Shown: one piece after another, positions 26,938 to 34,837 of the stretch
Layout: each line of letters begins with the position of its first letter
Position numbering within the stretch: the stretch's first letter is position 1
Program-made: the position numbers and the translations under genes
NCBI GenBank assembly: GCA_013141435.1
Contig: JABFQZ010000012.1
Coordinates: 124,001-188,000 of the forward strand
From: Ferruginibacter sp.
GTDB taxonomy: Bacteria; Bacteroidota; Bacteroidia; Chitinophagales; Chitinophagaceae
Length of the DNA: 64,000 bases
Direction: 5' to 3'
Notes under the pieces: generated by a model
Databases searched by the model: none
What the model was told of the DNA's origin: nothing
The model's input: only the letters and a program-made list of their open reading frames with translations

Positions 26938-28212
26938 ATGGGTTTAGCAATATTAATAACTTTTATCATTGGCTATTTTGCAATTACTTTAGAGCATAGT
27001 ATAAAAGTTAATAAAGCTGCATCGGCAATAGTTACGGGTGTTTTGTGTTGGACAATTTATATTCTTTTTCAGCCAGATAAGCATGTTGTAACAGAGCTGT
27101 TGATGAAGCATTTGGCCGAAGTATCTGGGATATTATTTTTTTTACTGGGTGCTATGACTATTGTAGAAATAATAGATGCACATGATGGCTTTGAAGTAAT
27201 AACGGATAGGATAAAAACAAAAAGTGCTGTAAAATTGCTTTGGATTGTAGCTTTAATTACATTTTTTCTTTCGGCATTTTTAGATAACCTTACCACTACT
27301 ATAGTTATAGTTTCGCTTTTGCGAAAATTAATTGATGAAAAAGAAAAACGTTTGTTTTTTGTAGGTATAACTATTGTAGCTGCAAATGCAGGCGGAGCTT
27401 GGTCTCCATTAGGCGATGTTACAACAACCATGCTATGGATAGGAGGGCAGGTAACAGCAACCAATATAATGAAACAACTCTTTATTCCAAGCTTAGTTTG
27501 TTTAATTGTTCCTCTTACTTTTGTTTCTTTTAAAATGAAAGGAATTTTAGAACCGGCTCAAAAATCTGATGTTGCAATTTTAAAACCACTTTTTGAAAGA
27601 AATTTTGTTTTTTTACTTGGTATAGCAATATTAATTTTAGTGCCTATTTTCAAAACAATTACACATTTGCCTCCATTTATGGCAATACTATTAGGCTTAG
27701 GCATAATTTGGATTGTAACCGAAATTATGCATAAAACAAAATCAGATGGCGAAAAAAATATTTTAACAGTAGCTAATGCTTTACAAAAAATAGATACACC
27801 TAGTATATTGTTTTTTTTAGGAATCTTAATAAGTATTGGTGCTTTACAATCTACTGGGCAATTAACTATTTTGGCACAATGGCTCACAACTACTTTTAAA
27901 AGCGATACAATTATTGTTACTATAATTGGTTTATTATCAGCCTTAGTAGATAATGTGCCTTTAGTAGCTGCTACGCAAGGTATGTATAGCTTACAACAAT
28001 ACCCAACCGATCATTTTTTTTGGGAGTTTTTGGCTTATACAACTGGTACTGGTGGTAGTGCATTAATTATAGGTTCGGCGTCTGGTGTAGCTGCAATGGG
28101 TATGGAAAATTTACGTTTTTTTTGGTACTTAAAGCGTATTTCCTTACTTGCAATATTGGGATATTTTTCGGGAATAATTGTATTTTTGGTGCAATATAAA
28201 TTAATGCATTAA
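26938..28212 (+). CDS. nhaD: Na+/H+ antiporter, NhaD family
   Basis: A 424-residue inner-membrane protein with about twelve hydrophobic segments, of the ion transporter (ArsB/NhaD) superfamily. The NhaD-like blocks are visible: FFLGAMTIVEIIDAHDGFE, FFLSAFLDNLTTTIVIVSLL, ANAGGAWSPLGDVTTTMLW and ALVDNVPLVAATQGMY. It exchanges cytoplasmic Na+ (or Li+) for protons. Only one base separates it from the hutU stop, so the two are almost surely cotranscribed; a link between sodium handling and histidine use, perhaps through a Na+-coupled histidine uptake system, is inference only. Confidence 0.9.
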   Translation: MGLAILITFIIGYFAITLEHSIKVNKAASAIVTGVLCWTIYILFQPDKHVVTELLMKHLAEVSGILFFLLGAMTIVEIIDAHDGFEVITDRIKTKSAVKLLWIVALITFFLSAFLDNLTTTIVIVSLLRKLIDEKEKRLFFVGITIVAANAGGAWSPLGDVTTTMLWIGGQVTATNIMKQLFIPSLVCLIVPLTFVSFKMKGILEPAQKSDVAILKPLFERNFVFLLGIAILILVPIFKTITHLPPFMAILLGLGIIWIVTEIMHKTKSDGEKNILTVANALQKIDTPSILFFLGILISIGALQSTGQLTILAQWLTTTFKSDTIIVTIIGLLSALVDNVPLVAATQGMYSLQQYPTDHFFWEFLAYTTGTGGSALIIGSASGVAAMGMENLRFFWYLKRISLLAILGYFSGIIVFLVQYKLMH

Positions 28213-28221
28213 AATACCAAT

Positions 28222-28551
28222 TTAGCCAATTTTAGAGCCATTGGTGGTATTTCTTTCGGCTTGTAAAAGCACTACGTTGTTATCTTCGTTATACACACCA
28301 AGCACAAGGCATTGGCTCATAAAAGTAGCAATTTGCTTTGGTGAAAAATTAATAACAGCAATTATTTGTTTGCCAATTAATTCTTCTTTTTTATAAAGTA
28401 CTGTTATTTGAGCCGATGAGTTTTTTATACCTTCGCTACCAAAATCTATTTTCAATTTGTATGCTGGTCGTTTTGCTTTTTCAAAATCAAGTACTTCAAT
28501 AATAGTACCAATACGCATATCTATTTTTTCAAAATCGTTCCATGTTATCAT
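28222..28551 (-). CDS. csaA: CsaA-type tRNA-binding protein
   Basis: A 109-residue single EMAP/Trbp111-type tRNA-binding domain. 'FEKIDMRIGTIIEVLDFEKAKRPAYKL' at the N-terminus, 'SSAQITVLY' and 'FSPKQIATFMSQCLVLGVYN' follow the CsaA pattern (known as a secretion-related chaperone in Bacillus and a dimeric tRNA-binding fold). Last gene of the topA-SirB1-DUF952-csaA unit; its start overlaps the DUF952 stop by four bases (ATGA). It converges on nhaD with only 9 nt between the stops. Confidence 0.9.
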   Translation of the reverse strand: MITWNDFEKIDMRIGTIIEVLDFEKAKRPAYKLKIDFGSEGIKNSSAQITVLYKKEELIGKQIIAVINFSPKQIATFMSQCLVLGVYNEDNNVVLLQAERNTTNGSKIG

Positions 28552-28841
28552 AACATCTCTGCTTTTAAAATGGCATCTAAATTAATTACACCAAAAATAT
28601 GTGGAAACATTTCGTTTACTGAAGGAGCTAATTCGTATTTCAATTCGGCAGTAAGTTTTGTTTCATCTATATACAACTTTACCAAATTTGTTTGTCCTGC
28701 ATAATACCTTTCTAATACAGCACCTACTTGTGTTTCGGTACTGTTGTGTATGAAACCCTCTGTGTGTAATGATGGTGCTTCGTAAAACCCTTTTGCTATA
28801 GCAATTTCCCAATTTTCTTTTGTAGTAATATGGTAAATCAT
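28548..28841 (-). CDS. DUF952 domain protein
   Basis: A 97-residue protein matching the DUF952 family in length and pattern: an N-terminal IYHITTKENWEIA, 'SLHTEGFIHNSTETQV', a 'LVKLYIDETKLTAELKYE' strand region and 'FPHIFGVINLDAILK'. The fold is related to ADP-ribosyl-transferring enzymes (family knowledge), but no activity can be claimed. Four-base overlaps at both ends tie it translationally to the SirB1-like gene before it and csaA after it. Confidence 0.85.
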   Translation of the reverse strand: MIYHITTKENWEIAIAKGFYEAPSLHTEGFIHNSTETQVGAVLERYYAGQTNLVKLYIDETKLTAELKYELAPSVNEMFPHIFGVINLDAILKAEML

Positions 28842-29707
28842 ATAATTAATAATTCTATTATAGAGCGTAATTCGTTTATTTTATATTGTTGTGTATCTCT
28901 ATCATGACATTTTACCAATTCGGATAAAAGCAATAAAATAATATCTTTATTATCGAAAGGTTTAAAAAATGCAGCATTTGGGGGTAAACCAATTCTTTTA
29001 AAATAATTTTCTACATCTTTATGCGAATGCATTTGTCCATTTATAGGATCAATAAAAAATTTAATTTTTTCTGATGCATGGCCAACGGGGTTTAAAATAC
29101 TATAATGCTGGTCAAAATAACCCAATAAAAACTGATTAGGAATATTAACAGCCTGTACTGGCACATCTAATAATCCGCAAAGTATAAGAAATAGAGTACC
29201 GTTACCAAAAGTATTCCCCTGCTGATTTTCGAGGGTTTTATTCAATAAAAATCCATCGGTATTTGTATAAGAAATTTCAGTGCCTTTTAGTTTGTAATAA
29301 TTATAAATAATACTACCAACTACATTTATTTGCTCCATTGGAGTTAAATAATTGTTTATTTCCAACCAAATATTTCTGCGAAGCTTTTCTATTTCTTTAA
29401 AAATATAAGTAGTATCAATGGCAGGGTAAATATATTTGGAAACCAACATGGCTCCAGCCAATAAATCAGGATTATCGGCATTCCATTTTACAAACTCTTT
29501 TTTTAAATCTTCAAAATGTAATTGATGTATGAGTATTTCTATTTTTTCTTGAAGTTCGGTATTAGCAATGGTTTCCCAGTAATTTTCTAAATTAGGTATT
29601 ACTTCTTTACCTAATGAAATAAGCTTGTTGCTTACTGTTTCATATACCACTTCATCGGGGTCATCTATTAATTTTAATAAGGCTTGTATTTCTTTATTTT
29701 CTTGCAT
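28838..29707 (-). CDS. SirB1/transglutaminase-like protein
   Basis: A 289-residue protein. An N-terminal part with HEAT-like helices ('LLKLIDDPDEVVYETVSNKL') is followed by the SirB1 (COG2912) transglutaminase-like core: 'ISYTNTDGFLLNKTLENQQGN', 'FGNGTLFLILCGLLDVPVQAVNIPNQFLLGYFD' and 'FFIDPINGQMHSHKDVENY'. Proteins of this type are common and conserved but biochemically undefined; peptidase or peptidoglycan-related roles have been suggested. It starts 12 nt downstream of the topA stop and overlaps the DUF952 start by 4 nt. Confidence 0.8.
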   Translation of the reverse strand: MQENKEIQALLKLIDDPDEVVYETVSNKLISLGKEVIPNLENYWETIANTELQEKIEILIHQLHFEDLKKEFVKWNADNPDLLAGAMLVSKYIYPAIDTTYIFKEIEKLRRNIWLEINNYLTPMEQINVVGSIIYNYYKLKGTEISYTNTDGFLLNKTLENQQGNTFGNGTLFLILCGLLDVPVQAVNIPNQFLLGYFDQHYSILNPVGHASEKIKFFIDPINGQMHSHKDVENYFKRIGLPPNAAFFKPFDNKDIILLLLSELVKCHDRDTQQYKINELRSIIELLII

Positions 29708-29718
29708 TAAAAATTTTC

Positions 29719-32292
29719 TTATTTCTTTTTTGTGGCAGCTTTCTTTTTTGGGGCTGCTTTTTTGGTAGCACTTTTCTTTGCAGCAGTTTTTTTATCAAAT
29801 GCTTTTGGATCCTGTGTTAAAATCATTTTTTTAATTGTATCTAAATCAATAACTGCAAGCTCTTCGGCAGTATATTTTCCTGTAGCACCACCGCCTACAA
29901 GCTTTAGCATTTTTTTATTGTGTCGTATAAATGCTCCCCATCTGCCATTTTCTATTGATATTTTTTCGGCTGGCCATTGTTGTATAAATCGGTTGGCTTC
30001 TTTTTCTACTTTTTTCTCTATAAGTTCGTAACAATCTTGTTGCGTAAGTATATCAAAATTATATGCTCTAGGAATGTTAATGTACATATCATTCCATTTT
30101 ATAAAAGGACCAAATCTACCTTTTCCTTTAGTTATGGGTTTATCTTCGTAATGCCCTATTGGTGCATCTTCTATACGTTTTGCCTCAATTATTTCTATAG
30201 CTCTAGCCAAATCTACTGCACTAGCTTGTTCACCTCTTGGCATTGATACAAATGAGTCGCCAAATTTTACATATGGTCCAAATCTTCCTATGCCTACCGT
30301 TATATCTTGTCCTTCGTATTGGCCTAATGGTGCACCAAGTTTAAATAAATCTAATGCTTCTTCTAGTGTTATCGTTTCTATACTTTGCGATGCCGTAAGT
30401 TTTGCAAATCTTGGTTTTTCTTCATCTTCTTGAGAGCCTATTTGCACCATTGGTCCAAAACGTCCCATTCGAGCACTTATAGGTTTTCCTGTACTTTCTT
30501 CAATACCTAAAACTCTTTCGCCTTTTGCTCTTTCGGCATTTTCTAATGTATATTCTACACCTTCATGAAAAGGTGTGTACCAATCTCCCACCATTTTATT
30601 CCATACCAATTTGCCTTCCGCTATGTTATCAAACTCTTGTTCAATATTTGCAGTAAAGGAATAATCCATTACTCTTTTAAAATGCTCACTTAAAAAATCA
30701 GTTACTACCAATCCTAAATCGGTAGGAAACAATTTACCTTTTTCGGCACCTGTATTTTCTTCAGATTGTGTTTTGGTAATTGTATTATTTTTTAATGTTA
30801 CAACCCTTACTGTTCTTTTTATAGCATCTTTATCTTTTTTTACTACATAATTTCTTTTTACAATGGTAGATATAGTAGGAGCATAAGTACTTGGTCGGCC
30901 AATGCCTAATTCCTCTAATTTTTTTACCAAAGATGCCTCAGTGTATCTAGCTCCTGGTCTTGTAAATTTTTCAGAAGCTGTCATTTCTCTAAATCCTAAA
31001 ACCTGTCCTATAGTAAGGTTTGGCAATCTGCTTTCGCCTTCATCATTGTCTTCTTCGTCATCGTCAGTGCTTTCTATATATACTTTTAAAAAGCCATCAA
31101 ATTTTAGTACTTCGCCACTAGCTGTAAGCTCTTCTTTATTGGTACTTATTTCAATTTTTGCAATTGTTTTTTCAAAAATGGCATCACTCATTTGCGATGC
31201 AATAGTTCTTTTCCAAATTAGTTCGTACAACCTTGTCAAATCTTGGTCGGCAACTACTCTTGCATCCATATAAGTAGGGCGTATAGCTTCGTGAGCTTCT
31301 TGCGCACTATCGTTTTTATTTTTATATTTTCTTACTTGCAAATATTTATCGCCGAAACTGCTGTTTATTTCATTTTTAATTGCGTCCATAGCTGTTTCGC
31401 CAAGGTTTACGCTATCGGTACGCATGTATGTTATTTTTCCACTTTCGTACAATTTTTGGGCAAGCAACATAGTTTTACTTACACCATAACCTAATTTTCG
31501 GCTTGCCTCTTGTTGTAGGGTAGATGTGGTAAAAGGTGCAGCTGGTGTACGTTTGCCAGGTTTTACTTGTATATCATTCACTTTATAATTTGCGCCAATA
31601 CAAGTTTGTAAAAATTGTTCAGCATCTGTTTGTTGGTTAAATTTTGCTCCTTCGGCTTTAAAATGTACCGTTTTATTATTCAAATCGGTAGCACCTAAAA
31701 AAGCATCTATTTTAAAACTACTTACAGCATTAAAATTATTTATTTCTCTTTCTTTTTCGGCAATTAACTTTACAGCTACACTTTGCACTCTGCCTGCACT
31801 TAAGCCACCTTGCATACCAATTTTTCGCCAAAGTACTGGGCTAAGTTCAAAACCTACAATTCTATCTACTACACGGCGTGCTTGCTGCGCATTTACCAAA
31901 TTCATATTTATTAACCTAGGGTTGGCTACTGCTTTTTGTATAGCAGGCTTAGTTATTTCATGAAAAACTATACGCTTTGTTGTTTTCGGATTAAGTTTTA
32001 GTACTTCTGCCAAATGCCAGCTTATGGCTTCTCCCTCTCTATCTTCATCGGAAGCTAACCATACTTCATCGGATTTTTTTGCAGCGCTTATTAAATCTTT
32101 TACAACTTTATCTTTATCTGGCGGTACCAAATATTTAGGCATAAAATTATTAGCAATATCAATACCCATATCGTTTTTCTCCAAATCTCTTATGTGCCCA
32201 AAACAGCTACGTACTTCAAAATCTTTACCCAAAATACCTTCAATCGTTTTTGCCTTTGCTGGTGACTCTACTATTAATAAATTCTTTGCCAT
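29719..32292 (-). CDS. topA: DNA topoisomerase I
   Basis: Type IA topoisomerase that relaxes negative supercoils, 857 residues. The TOPRIM motifs LLIVESPAKAKTIE (5-18) and SDEDREGEA (81-89) bind Mg2+; the strand-cleaving Tyr is at 289 in KITYMRTDS. In place of the zinc ribbons of E. coli TopA there are four C-terminal repeats with a GRFGP/GRWGA core (about residues 605-800), followed by a Lys/Ala-rich tail (AAKKSATKKAAPKKKAA). This arrangement is usual in Bacteroidota and other non-proteobacteria. First gene of a four-gene minus-strand unit. Confidence 0.97.
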   Translation of the reverse strand: MAKNLLIVESPAKAKTIEGILGKDFEVRSCFGHIRDLEKNDMGIDIANNFMPKYLVPPDKDKVVKDLISAAKKSDEVWLASDEDREGEAISWHLAEVLKLNPKTTKRIVFHEITKPAIQKAVANPRLINMNLVNAQQARRVVDRIVGFELSPVLWRKIGMQGGLSAGRVQSVAVKLIAEKEREINNFNAVSSFKIDAFLGATDLNNKTVHFKAEGAKFNQQTDAEQFLQTCIGANYKVNDIQVKPGKRTPAAPFTTSTLQQEASRKLGYGVSKTMLLAQKLYESGKITYMRTDSVNLGETAMDAIKNEINSSFGDKYLQVRKYKNKNDSAQEAHEAIRPTYMDARVVADQDLTRLYELIWKRTIASQMSDAIFEKTIAKIEISTNKEELTASGEVLKFDGFLKVYIESTDDDEEDNDEGESRLPNLTIGQVLGFREMTASEKFTRPGARYTEASLVKKLEELGIGRPSTYAPTISTIVKRNYVVKKDKDAIKRTVRVVTLKNNTITKTQSEENTGAEKGKLFPTDLGLVVTDFLSEHFKRVMDYSFTANIEQEFDNIAEGKLVWNKMVGDWYTPFHEGVEYTLENAERAKGERVLGIEESTGKPISARMGRFGPMVQIGSQEDEEKPRFAKLTASQSIETITLEEALDLFKLGAPLGQYEGQDITVGIGRFGPYVKFGDSFVSMPRGEQASAVDLARAIEIIEAKRIEDAPIGHYEDKPITKGKGRFGPFIKWNDMYINIPRAYNFDILTQQDCYELIEKKVEKEANRFIQQWPAEKISIENGRWGAFIRHNKKMLKLVGGGATGKYTAEELAVIDLDTIKKMILTQDPKAFDKKTAAKKSATKKAAPKKKAATKKK

Positions 32293-32729
32293 GCTAGTTT
32301 ATATAAATTATTTTACTGCTTTAATATGTATTTTTTGCTGTTTTATTTTTGCACAAATATAGTTGCAATATTAAATTATTTTCGGAATAAACAAGTTGGT
32401 GTTTAATCAATAACCTTTTTTAATAAAATTGTAAATAAGATATAAACCAAAATTTTGCATTGATATATCAAAAAAAATAGATAATGATTTCTATTTATTA
32501 TTTAGAAAGAATAAAATAAAAAGGTAGATAGATAATTATCTTTTTAATAACGTTTTCTGAAATACTATTATTTGCCCTAAACCATAAACGAAATACGTAT
32601 TAGTACGATTATTTTTAAGTTAATTTATGGTAATAATACTTTTTTAACAGTATAATTACTCCATTTTTATTCAAATTAATAATTATGATTATCTATTTTG
32701 TACTTTTATGTAGAAGTAATTAATAATCA
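32293..32729. other. 437-nt AT-rich region between divergent genes
   Basis: No gene is seen. A minus-strand -7-like box TATATTTG (plus-strand 32354-32361) lies about 62 nt upstream of topA without a good -33 partner. The rest is very AT-rich with runs such as AAAAAAATAG and no long inverted repeat that I could find. It must hold promoters for topA and the DUF2520 gene. Confidence 0.5.
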
Positions 32730-33485
32730 ATGAAAATTACAATAATTGGTAGTGGTAATGCAGCTACAGTACTTGCAAAATTGTGTGTACAACAAGGACA
32801 TTCTATAGTTCAAATAATATCTAGAAATGAGGAGAAAGGCAAAAATTTGGCTCAAAATTTTAATGCCCAATATATACCTTTAAATGGCACTGTAAATAAA
32901 AATATTGAAATTGTTTTAGTTGCAATTACTGATAGTGTTTTTCCGAAGGCTTTAGATGGACTTAATTTTGGTAGTATTCCTGTTTTTCATACAGGAGGAG
33001 CAGTTTCTATGAATGTACTAAGAAACACTACAACAAATTATGGAGTTTTATATCCACTACAAAGTTTGAGTGCCGAAGTAGAAGAAATTCCCACTATACC
33101 ATTTTTAATTGAAGCCAATTCTGAAAATTCATTTAAAATACTAAACGAATTTGCAAATACTTTAAGCAACAATGTTACAAAAGTTTTGGAGTTTAAAAGA
33201 TTACGATTACATGCTGCTGCTGCTATTGCAAATAATTTTACAAACTACTTATACACTTGTGCCAAAACGTATTGCGATAACGAAGAACTAGATTTCAACT
33301 TATTAAAACCACTAATTTTAGAAACAGCAAATCGTATTCAAAACAACGATCCCGAAAAAGTACAAACAGGACCAGCAAAAAGGCAAGATGTTTATACCTT
33401 AGGTAAGCATTTGCAATTGTTTTCGGAATATCCAAAACTACGTACTTTATATACTCGAATGACAGAAAGTATAATGCATGGATAA
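32730..33485 (+). CDS. Rossmann-like and DUF2520 domain protein
   Basis: A 251-residue protein related to 6-phosphogluconate and ketopantoate reductase-like dehydrogenases. The N-terminal Rossmann motif IIGSGNAATVLAKL is at about 4-17, 'SVFPKAL' and 'VFHTGGAVSMNVL' follow, and the C-terminal helical DUF2520 domain begins near 120 with 'LYPLQSLSAEVEEIPTIPFLIEA', ending with 'TGPAKRQDVYTLGKHLQL'. The substrate is unknown. The NtrC-like regulator starts about 85 nt downstream on the same strand. Confidence 0.85.
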   Translation: MKITIIGSGNAATVLAKLCVQQGHSIVQIISRNEEKGKNLAQNFNAQYIPLNGTVNKNIEIVLVAITDSVFPKALDGLNFGSIPVFHTGGAVSMNVLRNTTTNYGVLYPLQSLSAEVEEIPTIPFLIEANSENSFKILNEFANTLSNNVTKVLEFKRLRLHAAAAIANNFTNYLYTCAKTYCDNEELDFNLLKPLILETANRIQNNDPEKVQTGPAKRQDVYTLGKHLQLFSEYPKLRTLYTRMTESIMHG

Positions 33486-33542
33486 GTATATTCTTTAATT
33501 TTTACTTTTTTGTTATTGTGCAACTATTAATTAGTAAATGTT

Positions 33543-33550
33543 TAATTTTG
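33543..33550 (+). promoter_or_regulatory. -7 box TAATTTTG upstream of NtrC-like gene
   Basis: TAATTTTG lies 21 nt before the ATG at 33571 and inside the longer track ORF that starts at 33538. If it is used, transcription starts after the upstream ATG, favouring the shorter protein. No well-spaced -33 partner was found. Confidence 0.35.
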
Positions 33551-33570
33551 AAAAAACATTCTCAATTTTA

Positions 33571-34722
33571 ATGGCAGATATATTAGTAATAGACGACGAA
33601 AAAGCAATAAGAAAAACCCTTGCCGAAATTTTACAATTTGAAGGTTATAAAGTAGTAGAAGCTGCTGACGGAGAAGAAGGACTTCAGAAATTTGCACAAA
33701 AACATTTCGATGTTGTACTTTGCGATATAAAAATGCCCAAAATTGATGGAATAGAATTTTTAGAAAAAGCAAAAAACATAAATGCCGATATACCAATTAT
33801 AATGGTTAGCGGACATGGTAATATTGAAACTGCTGTAGAAGCTGTAAAAAAAGGAGCATTTGATTACATAAGCAAACCTCCAGATTTAAATAGGTTATTG
33901 ATTACGCTGCGTAATGCAACCGATCGTACTAAACTAACTACCGAAACTAAAGTACTAAAACGAAAAGTAAACAAAACTATAGATATGGTAGGGGAAAGTG
34001 CTGCCATAAATAAAATAAAACAAACTATCGAAAAAGTAGCTCCTACTGATGCTCGTGTGTTAATCACCGGCGAAAATGGAGTAGGCAAAGAACTTGTAGC
34101 CCGTTGGATACACGAAATGAGTAACAGAAATACTGGCCCAATGATAGAAGTAAATTGTGCTGCCATACCAAGCGAATTGATAGAAAGCGAATTGTTTGGG
34201 CATGAAAAAGGTTCTTTTACATCGGCTATAAAGCAACGAATTGGAAAATTTGAGCAAGCCAATGGTGGCACTTTGTTTTTAGACGAAATTGGCGACATGA
34301 GCTTAACTGCACAAGCAAAAGTATTACGTGCCTTGCAAGAAGGAAAAATAACTAGAGTAGGTGCAGAAAAAGACATAAATGTAGATGTGAGGGTAATAGC
34401 TGCTACCAATAAAAATTTGCTAGAAGAAGTAGAAGCTAAAAACTTTAGATTAGATTTATACCATAGGCTTGGTGTAATAATTATACATGTACCAGCCCTA
34501 AAAGACCGTAAAGAAGATATACCATTACTTGTAAAACATTTTGCAGCTTTAATAGCTTTGGAATATGGACAACCAACCAAAGAAATAGAAAAATCTGCTT
34601 TGGAGATATTACAAAAAAATAACTGGGGCGGTAATATTAGAGAACTTCGCAATGTTGTAGAGCGATTAATAATTATGAGTGGTAAAAGCATTACCAAAGA
34701 TGATGTAGAGAATTATGTGTAG
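33571..34722 (+). CDS. NtrC-like response regulator lacking DNA-binding domain
   Basis: From ATG 33571 the protein has 383 residues. A receiver domain has acidic residues near 8-9 and phospho-acceptor Asp52 in LCDIKMP. The AAA+ sigma-54-interaction domain has Walker A GENGVGKE (167-174), Walker B LFLDEIG (236-241) and FRLDLYHRL near 292. The sigma-54 contact loop, normally GAFTGA, reads GSFTSA (214-219). The protein ends at ITKDDVENYV, right after the AAA+ domain, so the Fis-type helix-turn-helix of NtrC (about 470 residues) is missing. The 11 extra residues of the track start do not fit a receiver N-terminus. It may not be a classical enhancer-binding activator. No cognate kinase is adjacent. 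Confidence 0.88.
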   Translation: MADILVIDDEKAIRKTLAEILQFEGYKVVEAADGEEGLQKFAQKHFDVVLCDIKMPKIDGIEFLEKAKNINADIPIIMVSGHGNIETAVEAVKKGAFDYISKPPDLNRLLITLRNATDRTKLTTETKVLKRKVNKTIDMVGESAAINKIKQTIEKVAPTDARVLITGENGVGKELVARWIHEMSNRNTGPMIEVNCAAIPSELIESELFGHEKGSFTSAIKQRIGKFEQANGGTLFLDEIGDMSLTAQAKVLRALQEGKITRVGAEKDINVDVRVIAATNKNLLEEVEAKNFRLDLYHRLGVIIIHVPALKDRKEDIPLLVKHFAALIALEYGQPTKEIEKSALEILQKNNWGGNIRELRNVVERLIIMSGKSITKDDVENYV

Positions 34723-34837
34723 AAAAAATTTTTTTTTTTACACAACAGAGTGCTTAACAAAGCCACACACAATAAAAAGTTAATTCTTTCTTTATTCAAA
34801 TTACTAACCCTATTTTTGCAACACTAAAAAACTACGT

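Noticed and set aside
33864-34697. 277-residue ORF antisense to the NtrC-like gene
   Set aside because: A long open antisense frame caused by codon bias; Ser/Leu/Phe-rich and without domain motifs, while the sense frame is a clear AAA+ protein.
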